A stretch of DNA of 64,000 nt from Sistotremastrum niveocremeum HHB9708 (taxonomy: Eukaryota > Basidiomycota > Agaricomycetes > Sistotremastrales > Sistotremastraceae), in the NCBI GenBank assembly GCA_001630475.1, contig KV419400.1:868940-932939 (forward strand), read 5' to 3'. Below, piece by piece: positions 48,309-57,398 of the stretch. The notes under the pieces were generated by a model. The model made no database searches, was not told the DNA's origin, and saw nothing but the letters and a program-made list of their open reading frames with translations. Positions within the stretch are counted from its first letter, which is position 1; every line of letters starts with the position of its first letter. A program made the position numbers and the translations under genes.

Positions 48309-48717
48309 TTAATATCTCTTGGACCGATGGGAGTCGGTCGAATTTCGCTTTGCAGACGACGAATTTTCCTGCGCTTTGCGCTCGACGTTGCGGCGTGCTT
48401 CGGCCCAGAGATTCTGGGTGTATGCATGGAGAGCACGAGTGTATGACGGAAGATCGGCAAAGTCGGTGGAGGCTCTAGAGCTCATGGGGGCGGTGGCGAT
48501 CATAACGTGCGATAAGAAGATCTGCAAAAGAGTGAGCACGGTAACGAGATGGAACGACGAGCAAACTGACTGCAAGTGCGACAACGAAAAGGCAGAGAAG
48601 AGATGGCTGGCTGTCTGGTCGTTCGTTGCGGTATTTGTAGCATTGGAGGCGGTGGAGTCAGAAGACAGCGGGTGGAGCGGATGATAGCACGATGACCATA
48701 TTTGGGACTCCAAACAT
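48309..48717 (-). CDS. Small single-pass membrane protein of unknown function (about 98 residues)
   Basis: With two introns (60 nt starting gtcttctg, 49 nt starting gtcagttt) the minus strand reads MFGVPNMVIVLSSAPPA, then PSLLCLFVVALAIFLSHVMI and ATAPMSSRAST, DFADLPSYTRALHAYTQNLW, AEARRNVERKAQENSS and a basic tail ending RSKRY with TAA at 48309-48311. The second intron joins two half-helices into one clean membrane span, which supports the splicing. The C-terminal part is amphipathic and basic, so it probably faces the cytosol or matrix. An upstream ATG in frame (MRAIESVSEWLRRRFHRR) could extend it by 20 residues. No family recognised. A long plus-strand frame over the same bases is an antisense shadow. 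Confidence 0.6.
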
Positions 48718-48906
48718 CCGGTGGCGTCGATGAAACCGCCGTCGTAGCCACTCGCTCACCGACTCGATCGCCCTCATCGCTGCGTCTGCGCTTTCGACTC
48801 CTCTTCCAATCTTTCTTTTTCTGGAAGTCCCGCTTCCTATATCGTCATCCCCCACTTGCGTTTTCAGTCACTGATCGCATACAATCTGCTTTCTACTGCT
48901 AGCCAC

Positions 48907-51468
48907 CTATGACGATGCTCGACCCAATGCGTCCAATATCCTGATAAACTCTTCCGGCGCTAAGATCTCTGTCCCACCATAGGTCACCTTTTTCCCACTC
49001 TTTCCTGCCCATTCTGTCAGGTTCCCGTATTCAATGTACCCTGCTCCCCCAACCACAAACACAACGCCAGTGTTGAACACTGTTCGCTTTCCTTTGTTCG
49101 CAACTCCACCTGCTCCCATCGCCCCATGGCCCCGAGATGCTCGTGGGTCGAGGAACAGATACTCGTCGGTCTCCTGCAGCGACTGGGTATTTGCACTCGC
49201 AGGGTCCATCAGTGCTTCCGCCAGCCGTGTTACTGGGAGCAATTTATTTGCTGGGAGCAGATTTCGCACTCCTGATAACAGATTGTCGAATCCGCCTTCT
49301 TTCAGGCGGTCCGTCAGCTGATCGATCGGCAAACAGCCATCTTCAGTCTTCCATCAACAAATTTTCTGAATAGCATGTCACTCACCCGGTTGCCCAGCAT
49401 CCCCAGTCCACGCAACAGTTCCCCGCCCTGCTGCACGCCTGGCACTGGCGTTGCGCTGCCCCCAGTACCAAGCACCGGCACCGTCATGCGGCTGATTTCC
49501 CGTGTTCGGCGTACGTATTCAAATGCCGTCACTTCGGCCCCAGCGCTTTTCAGCTCCTTTTCAAGCGACGCAATGTCGTCTTTCGAGAGTGCATTATCTG
49601 GGAGTGAAAGGTAGAACACCAGAACCAAACGAAGCTTGTCTTGGGCAGTCAATGTGACACCCGGTTTTGGGGTTCTTAGGGTCTCCAGAACACTCTGCAA
49701 CGTCTATCTAGAAGCATCAGCATGGCGCGAGTCATTCTCCATCACACGCTCCACTCGCCTGTTTACTAATGTTTTCTTCGACGCTGAATAGCTCATCGAG
49801 ACCCCTTTTCTTGATTTGTTCTAGCAGTGCGGTTGCTAAATTCATATGTGTATCAAGCGTAGCCTTCCTTGCGGTCAGTTCCGGTATCGCTGTGATAGCT
49901 GTCTTGAGATGCGCCGCGTTAGCGGACAGATCCCTTGAATGCCGTCAGGTCTTCTTCATTGACAATCGAGAAAAAAAAACCGATCATCGGCACCCACAGT
50001 TGTCCAATATCATTCACATCATTGACCCCAGATGACCTTGTAATCTCCGCTGCATCTGTTTTGTATCTGAAGACAAAGTAATTAAGCGATATTAGGTCTG
50101 CAGCGAGCCTCATGTACCTATTCAGTTCAACGTCGATGTCTTCAGCGACTTGGGGGAAAGGGTTAGCAGCGTTTTTGGCCCAGAAGAAATCTTTCGAGTC
50201 CAGGTCATATGCTCTTTTCTGAGGCTCAGTCTATGCAATCCTACTCAATCGATGCGAGCCCAAGTGTAAGAGCACACTCACAACCGTTACTCGGTTGAGT
50301 TTCATCTCCAGACAATCGTGAACCAAGGACTGATACGTCCATCCATGGCTGATCATCGGCACTAAATCGACATTCCTGTCAAGGATTAAGAGTACTATCC
50401 AGGGCAGTCAATAGACTGCATAATGACGTAACAAGCATGCCTACATGGCCGTTGCAGAGTGGACAAGCTATTGGCTTCTGAGGAGAATAACGATGTTCCC
50501 GACGACGCGCCCGGTCTGGATGCCATGAGAAGAGCATCTCTGATCTTCGTTTCCAGTCTTTTGGCGATCATTTCGGCAGCGTTATTTCTTGGACATCGAA
50601 TGTATGGTACTTGGCCCATGGTCACGACGACTGAGAAGAGTCCGCTTGCTATTCGCTCTATTTCGGCTTCTACTTGTTGCTCTGTCGTTCCCGGAGCGTT
50701 CAGGATCAGATATGAGGATTGAGGGGGGACAGGTATGACTTGTGGTCCAGAAGGCTGGGCCGGTTGAGGAGGTTCTGGCGGCAGGATAGAAAACAAAGAA
50801 GGGGAGGGGGATAGGAAAGATAAATGTTGATCTAGGACCTGCTCAAGGTTCAAAATCACAAGACGTAATCATATAGCAGCCAAGCGTACCTGCTCGACCA
50901 AGTCATCCGTTCCAGACTGTGCCACAGCGGCAGCCAATTCTTCCAAGAGAGGTCGAGGTAGCGGTTCCACGAACGACAAATGAACGGATTCGTATAGACC
51001 TTTCTCAAGGTCCTCCGCGATTCGTCGAATGTTGGCAAGGGTGGGCGACACAAAGTACACCGCTGGAACATCGGGCAAAGGAGGTCTCACAGAGTGTAGT
51101 TGCCTATAGCATCATGCATATAGCGAAGCAGAATCATTAGAGTTTCAGACAGTACTCACACGTGGAGAGTCACGCCAACATCGCGAAGGTCCTGAACTCG
51201 CAAGACTGTAGCCAAGATGTCCTTCGTCCGTTGATCGAGCACAAGTACTTTCCAGACTGTCGGCGCGGTAGTTGGTGTCAATGACCCCGTTGCATCCTTG
51301 CTTAGGCCTGCCTGTAATTGAACAGGCTCTCGATTAAATTCAAGAACTGCGAGAAGCGCCGCCGTCTGCGCTTGTTGCAAGGTCGTATTCGTCTGCTATC
51401 GCCAAATCAGAATTAGCAACAACGCTGGCGATGTTTCTGTAGAATACCGGTTTGAAAACTGAAGCCAT
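48907..51468 (-). CDS. SLY1: Sly1, Sec1/Munc18-family protein of ER-Golgi transport
   Basis: A multi-exon gene starting [20 protein letters not shown]. Conserved blocks: [85 protein letters not shown], a spliced [20 protein letters not shown] with [13 protein letters not shown] (the Sec1-family D-R-x-x-D-L-x-P motif), [20 protein letters not shown] and [20 protein letters not shown]. The end has [19 protein letters not shown] and [20 protein letters not shown], which single out Sly1 among SM proteins. Sly1 binds the syntaxin Sed5/Ufe1 N-terminal peptide and guides SNARE assembly between ER and Golgi. Length of about 680 residues is normal. Confidence 0.94.
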
Positions 51469-51855
51469 TATGGGTATTGGTACATAAAGATGTGGCCGAC
51501 GTCAGAGCAGCTGTGATGAAGCTCTTCGGAACCTACAACCTCTAAGCGCGCATCACTCCTTCTCTCTTGGTACACGTACTCTGCGCAGCTATTGACCTTT
51601 TTCTGGCATTATTCTCTTCGGAACCAAGATATATACACAATCTATCTGCGGCCTCGTATTCTCGAAATCAAATCACGCCAAACATGTTACGTGGAATCGT
51701 TGTTTGATGGTAACCTGCAGTGCTTCCGACCCTGGGTCTTTGCGATGGATCTATAAAAAGGCTCACGACACATCACCTCGTCTCCCACTTTTCGCCCATC
51801 CGGACGTGCAGTTCATCAGCATCCTTCTCTTCTCCTCCCAGAAGCACTCTTGACG
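51469..51855. other. Divergent promoter SLY1 / small MGCTSSK protein
   Basis: These 387 bases hold no other gene. They carry the TATA box listed at 51751-51760 and a CT-rich leader (cttctcttctcctccc) before the small plus-strand gene. Confidence 0.6.
51751..51760 (+). promoter_or_regulatory. TATA box (ctataaaaag) of the small MGCTSSK gene
   Basis: TATAAAAAG lies about 100 bases upstream of the ATG at 51856, followed by a pyrimidine-rich leader. Such a strong TATA plus CT-rich leader is usual in fungi for strongly or inducibly expressed genes. Confidence 0.5.
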
Positions 51856-52102
51856 ATGGGCTGCACGAGCTCCAAGGCTTTTAATGAAACGAAGGAGGTG
51901 GCTCGTCCCAAGAAAGGCGTGATGAGCCGCATACGCGTATGTCGACGGACGAAAAAAATCCCACAATCTCCCATTGTCGCGCCTTGGCACTCAGGACATG
52001 CCCTCTGGACATCCGAAGGTCTGCGGGAGCCAAAGGATTATGTCCTATGGTTCGTATTTTCAGCTCGTGCACCCACTCCATCAATCTCAAATTGCCACAT
52101 AG
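51856..52102 (+). CDS. Small putative N-myristoylated/palmitoylated protein (62 residues)
   Basis: Exon 1 (51856-51936) gives MGCTSSKAFNETKEVARPKK and GVMSRIR; a canonical 58-nt intron (51937-51994, gtatgt...ctcag) joins it to exon 2 (51995-52102), DMPSGHPKVCGSQRIMSYGS then YFQLVHPLHQSQIAT and TAG. The head MGCxSSK is the dual acylation signal known from Src-family kinases, G-alpha subunits and small fungal membrane proteins: Gly2 for myristate and Cys3 for palmitate. A basic patch (RPKKGVMSRIR) follows and would add membrane affinity. A TATA box and CT-rich leader precede the gene. If the intron is retained the frame stays open to 52152, which would give a 98-residue form. No homologue recognised. 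Confidence 0.55.
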
Positions 52103-52339
52103 ACCATCTTTCATTTACGATCAGTTCATCCCAAATGTATAATTTAACATGATCCTATTATGCTGCGAATAGAGCTGCGGACGAGACGAATACAGGGAAA
52201 ATGCGTTGCCTGTACTATACTCTTTGTTTGGTTGTTCTCATGGAACTTTGACCTCCGGAGACACGATGAGGGAATTACCTGCTGCCAGGTGGTCATTCAA
52301 GAAGTGCGCCGCTTTTGAATTCAATGATCGTGCAATTCA

Positions 52340-54126
52340 TTACATCAAGTCGCCGAATGCAGCCAGTTCGGGCCCACCGGATTCCTAGAAAGTGGTTAGA
52401 ATAAGATATGAAATACGATAGCAAATGGCAAACCCTCATGCCGATCTCCCAGTCTGAAGAAGAAATAGTAATGAGATTAAAGCTAAACCCTTTGTGGCGT
52501 AGAACTCACAGCTGTAGATGATGGTTACGGCCATAAGAATACCGGTTCCACTGCCGAGGGCGCCCATGAGATCTGCCACGACTGAAAGCAAACCAAGAAT
52601 GGCGCCACCAAAGGCAGCAGCCGTAGGAATGACGCGCTTGAGTTCTTTGTACATGCTTCCCTCACGGTGACCGGCCATGACCTGCCAAAAGAATTCAATG
52701 CTATGACATCAGGCACGCTCCACGTCATCACGCACCATTTGCTGATCTTTGAGTTGCTTGGCGACATCCCTGGGGCCACTTCCGGATACTTCGATCCAAG
52801 TCTTCGAGAAGAGCGCACAGGCCGTGAGCATGAACGAAATGTAAATGATAGTATGGATAGGGTCCAGGAGCGCGGCTTTCACGGTATGGGGAGCTGACAT
52901 GTAGTAAGCGATGCCGGACGTCGCGAAGAGCTGAGGGGAGTCCTCAAGAGGCTAAACGGAACCTTTCAGCATTCATTGCGAGGTCTCAAAAATACCACAC
53001 ACCTCCCAAACACCAAGAAGTTTGACGAAGAAATTGTCGGGGAAACGAGAGGCCAACATCTGTGAAACAATAAACACGTTGCTAGTCAAGGCACTTTCCA
53101 GCATGATGGGCATGTTGGAGGTGTAGAACAGCTTGACGGGGTAGGTGCCACGTTGACCGCGAACTCTCTGGCTTTGAACGGGAATTTCAATCCTGAACCC
53201 TTGGAGATAGATGACAACGGCGAAGACGATGACAGTCGCGACGAGATTCATCACATTGGGCAATCTGTCCCTGTAGAAAGCCTCCTTCAGGGCACGGGAC
53301 TTGTCATTCCACGTGAACAGGAGGTGGAAAAGAGCGATGATGGCTCCCTCGAATTCAGGGCCACGGCCGGTGTTCACAGTGGTGGGTGAGAAGGCCTTCC
53401 AGATGATAGACTCGCAAATGTTGGTCGCGATAAACAGCGAAATGCCTGAACCCAACCCGTAGCCCTTCTGGAGGAGTTCGTCCAAAAGGATGACGATCAA
53501 GGAGGCGGCGATGAGCTGGAGGACCAGAAGAAGACAGACACCAGCACCGAGGTCCTTTGGCTGACCATAGAGACCAGTAAGGACATAAACCGTGGCCTGG
53601 CCGAGCGAAATGATAAGGGCGAATACTGCACGCGAGTCAGCCAGGGATGGTTGTTGAGGCAGAAAACATACGTTTTTGAGCACCGCCAAACAGGGCCCGA
53701 TCCTCCTTGAGTCCAAAGTCGACTTCGATGAGATTTGCACCCGCAAGGAGCTGCATGATCATTCCGGAGGTGACAATGGGCGTTATACCGAGTTCCATCA
53801 GGGTTCCTCTGTTAGAGGCGAGAATGACACGCATCCAGTAGAGGGGATCTGAGGAGTCGGACGACATGATTCCGTATAATGGAACCTGACTGCAGACCAA
53901 GAAAATAAGGAGAGTGACTGCAGTCCATAATACTTTTTGGTTGAATGGGACCTAAGGACGATTTAATCGTGGTAGGAGTGACGTGTGAATAACCAAAGGC
54001 ACCTTTCTTTCTGGCGAAGAGACTTCAGGGAGAATGGGAAGGAATGGACGGACGAGGTACAGAAACCGGACTACAATGCATTAGCAAGACAGCAACTGGC
54101 AATACAGGGCACTCACATCCACTCAT
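52340..54126 (-). CDS. SEC61: Sec61 alpha subunit of the ER translocon
   Basis: Multi-exon. The first exon codes only MSG plus one base; after an intron come [20 protein letters not shown] and ERK, then [20 protein letters not shown] and [11 protein letters not shown], the conserved N-terminus and plug region. Then [80 protein letters not shown] (the ribosome-binding loop), [20 protein letters not shown] and [20 protein letters not shown], ending [20 protein letters not shown] and [20 protein letters not shown]. Small 3' exons give [16 protein letters not shown] and TAA at 52340-52342. Ten membrane spans form the protein-conducting channel. Length is about 475 residues, normal for the family. 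Confidence 0.96.
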
Positions 54127-54648
54127 GTTGTACAAGCGTTGAGAGGAACTTTGCCAGCGATGGATCGGCTACCGGAAGGAGCAGTCGCGAAGGACGTGTC
54201 ACTTCCGAACTCACTGGCAGAGCTGCTGTATAGCTCCCACACGCTATGAGCACCCGCCGTTGCCAATATCATCAATTTATCTGGGGATTGCAGCACCACG
54301 ACATCTTTCGGCACATTTATTGGTACAAACTCTGGAAATGCAAGAAACGCTGTCAATATTCTGTCGACCATCTCGTCCGAACAATGCTAATGTTCCAGGC
54401 TAAGACTCCGGCTTTCTTTACGGCCATGGACGACTCCGATGCCAGCATATACGCGATGATTCAAGTTCCACCTGAAAATAGAACGCGAACCAAAATGGGC
54501 GTCGAGCGCGAAGTCCATTTTGCTAACGTAATTGCACCACAAAAGCTCCACTGATTTGGCCGAGATGCATACGAGCCAGTGTCGAGACACCCACGGCGAA
54601 CCCTGTTCTCCTCTTGGTCGAACCTTGGTCCCAGCCATCTAAGACTCG
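54127..54648. other. Divergent promoter SEC61 / secreted protein; no firm gene
   Basis: These 522 bases lie between two divergent start codons. A 102-codon plus-strand frame (54246-54554) and overlapping minus-strand frames of 73-83 codons exist, but none shows a family motif and they mask one another. I regard the stretch as regulatory, although a small unknown gene or non-coding RNA is possible. Confidence 0.45.
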
Positions 54649-55990
54649 ATGAGACTTGAATACTGTTTCGCCTTGTTGCCACTCTTCGTACCTCTGGAGG
54701 TACTAGCGTTCAATTTCTCCGTGTCGTCGAACCCAACCTCCTGTGATAACTTGACTGTCACCTGGCATGGTATGTATATCTCCCTGTCTTAGACATGTTT
54801 CAGATCAAATTTTGCCCGACTAGGAGGGAACCCGCCGTTCAGACTCTTGATTTCTCCCGCCTTTGCAAGGCCTATCAATCTTTCCATACCTTCACAATCT
54901 TTCGATGGAAACCAGGGTTCCTTCTCAACACAACTCCAAGTTCAAGCTAATCACAATTTTCTCCTCACCATGTCTGATCGCGCTGGCTTCGGTTCTGGTG
55001 GAACTTCACTCATCCTTAATGCCACCTCGCCGGTTCAAGGCAGCACCAATTGCTCCGCAAATCCAGAGTTACCCTTCACTTTTGAAGCCAACTCTGCCCT
55101 TACCCAGTGCAGGCGAGTTGATCGCACATGTTAATAGACATTCTCTGATCGATACCCACAGAGACTTCATTTTCAGCGGATACGAAGGAGCCGCTCTACC
55201 GTTATCGTTTATAGTAAGTCACATCATGGTCAACATGGATACGGTCTCACTCGAGACGTAGGGTCTCATACCTGGGGGAGAGACGTTTCGCCTCGAGACC
55301 AACAAATCCGGATCTTATACATGGGATGTTGACGTCGCTGCGGGAACAAATGTCCTCTTCACTGCCGTAGATGCTCATGGCAATTCAGGAGGATCGACTG
55401 ACATCCTTCGAGTCGTGCAGTCCGGCGATTCATCATGCATGTCTTCCAACTCTCCCTCTTCCACGGCCGGCTCTTCCACTCCAACCAGTTCTCCGAATCC
55501 ATCTGATGCATCATCGCTGAGCCCAGCCTCCGTTGCTGGCGTTGTAATTGGTGTTGTCTTAGCCATCCTGATCATAAGCTTGGCCTCTTTCTGTTTCATT
55601 CGTCGCAGGAAGTCCTCGGATCCAGAGAAGTCTGCACCATATCTAACTCCCCAACCCTTCCATCGACACGATCATCACGGTTCAGGCACCCTTCGTCTCA
55701 TCCAGCCACTTTCGAATCAGACGCCAATGATCACACCGACACAATTACCGCTGAATGGTGAAGCGGATCCCACACCCTTCGTCTTACCTGAAGATGTCCA
55801 ATCTAGTCGTGCAACGGACGGCTTAACTCATCCCCACGCAGCTCATTTCTCAAATCGACGTAAATCAACACTTGGGTCGCGAGAAAGTAATCCACCTACT
55901 CGCTTCATTCTTCACAGAGACGCCGACGAAGTCTCTGATCATCTTTCAGAGGAGGTGGTTGAGCTTCCTCCTCTGTACAGAGGCCAATGA
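54649..55990 (+). CDS. Secreted-type single-pass membrane protein with Ser/Thr-rich stalk (basidiomycete family)
   Basis: Starts MRLEYCFALLPLFVPLEVLA, a signal peptide. The ectodomain has FNFSVSSNPTSCDNLTVTWH, GGNPPFRLLISPAFARPINL, QVQANHNFLLTMSDRAGFGS, SPVQGSTNCSANPE and, after two more introns, FSGYEGAALPLSFI, GLIPGGETFRLETNKSGSYT and FTAVDAHGNSGGSTDILRVV. It resembles one of two tandem beta-sandwich-like repeats of about 100 residues common in mushroom surface proteins. Several N-glycosylation sites (NFS, NLT, NAT, NCS, NKS) are present. A Ser/Thr stalk leads to the helix VAGVVIGVVLAILIISLASF followed by CFIRRRKSSD and a cytosolic tail of about 120 residues. The intron at 55113-55161 is GC-AG (gcgagt...cacag). 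Function unknown. Confidence 0.8.
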
Positions 55991-56252
55991 AAATCTAATA
56001 GTGTGCGACGGTCTGATCGTTATGCCAGTCATTGCGTTGATCCATTCATATATAACTTAACATTGCTTTTGTATAATAAGATATATTATTTATGAAATGG
56101 ACCGTGAATCGATTGCATTGCGTACTTATCCAGGATTTGTGAAAGAGAAATGAAAATGCGCACCCGCACGCTGGTGTCCAAAAATACAACTGCAAGCAGG
56201 TCAAGGATGACAAAACAGTTAAAAAGACAAAGGCATCAAAGAAATAAAAATG

Positions 56253-57079
56253 TTACACGAGTCGTTGTTGGCCAAATGCATACACCAATTCATCGTCGTC
56301 CCTTCGACGTTTATGTCGGCGCCGGCGGTCGTCTTTGATCACGCGCTCAATCTTGCGACGAACTTTCCCGTGCAGATTCGGATCTGTTACCGCTTGTTTG
56401 CAGTGATAACATGCCAGCTCTATGCTGGCCAGTAATTTCAGCGTCTCTGAATTATTGACAGCCTGGAGAATCAGGTTAACACTTCTACAAGAAATGGGCA
56501 ATCAATGCTTACATTGAGGGACCAGGAAACAACAGCGCCGTTCTCTACGCAGCCCAAAACAACGAAGTTTCCACGTTTTTCGGCTTGGACGTCCGACATC
56601 TGGAAACTTAGGGTTGGGAAGCGTTTGGGACGATGCAGTCAAGAAACCAACCTCGCCGAATACGGTTAAAATCTTGCCTGTGCTAGTGGAACGCACGACT
56701 AGGGAGTTGTCTGTTAGATGACGTTGCACGTAATAGAACTTACTCACCGACTCGAGAAGAATGACCAGATATCTCTTGTGTTACGATGCCACGACCTACG
56801 TACTGCCATGTATCTTTCCCGGGTTTTCTAATGTGAATTTTGACATTCATTTCGCGGTAGTTGGGTCGCTGCGAGATCGTGTCAGGAGCGGTTGCTGAGT
56901 GATGCGCGAAACGTCAATACAAAACTACACGATCGGACTGTAGGCTTACGACTCGATGATTCTGCTGCTGTTTCGTATTTGACAATTGGCTCCTGGCCTT
57001 GTTCTGAGGTGCTGGTGGATGGCTGGATGCCCTCATTGTATTGATACACAGGATCGACGGTGGCGTCGTCAAGATCCAT
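56253..57079 (-). CDS. PH-like (RanBD/EVH1-type) domain protein, function unknown
   Basis: Five exons encode about 195-215 residues. MDLDDATVDPVYQYNEGIQP starts an acidic head. Then NYREMNVKIHIRKPGKDTWQ, YVGRGIVTQEISGHSSRV, VVRSTSTGKILTVFGE, MSDVQAEKRGNFVVLGCVEN and GAVVSWSLN make an all-beta run with W-x-Y-V-G-R-G and V-V-R-S-x-S-x-x-K-x-L-x-V-F-G-E, as seen in RanBP1/PH-superfold domains. The end is a helix AVNNSETLKLLASIELACYH followed by CKQAVTDPNLHGKVRRKIER and a strongly basic tail (KDDRRRRHKRRRDDDE), a likely nuclear localisation signal. The fold assignment is inference. It is divergent from TAF5, sharing a 319-bp promoter with one CACGTG. Confidence 0.65.
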
Positions 57080-57220
57080 CTGAACGAAGCTCAGCGGTGA
57101 AAAGACCTGTACGGAGTAGAGAGACGTGCCATAGACATGATAGGCTACACAAATGGAGATGGTGGCTGTTACAGCGCTGGTGTCGGCCGTGGAGAGTGCT
57201 CGAGCCAGGGATTAGGTCGG

Positions 57221-57226
57221 CACGTG
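57221..57226. promoter_or_regulatory. CACGTG E-box in the divergent promoter of the PH-like gene and TAF5
   Basis: A single CACGTG sits almost midway between the start codons at 57079 (minus) and 57399 (plus). It matches the arrangement seen in the REV7/SDR promoter. Confidence 0.4.
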
Positions 57227-57398
57227 ACAGATTAGGCAAGGCCTTTTGGCGTGTCGGGGCTTCCAAGTCTGGTTCCATTGAGGCCTCACGAGCCTGTTCT
57301 GGCGTGCAACGACCTCATTCCGCTATCAAAGTTTCAAATACACGAGCTGTCTTACCGCCCCCAGTGAAACCGGATTTCTGACCCAGGTGGCTGTCGCC

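Noticed and set aside
48319-48684. A 121-codon plus-strand frame.
   Set aside because: It is antisense to the small membrane-protein gene, whose introns restore a clean membrane helix; the plus frame shows no motif.
54246-54554. A 102-codon plus-strand frame and overlapping minus-strand frames between SEC61 and the secreted-protein gene.
   Set aside because: No family motif, no convincing intron structure, and the frames overlap each other in a divergent promoter region.
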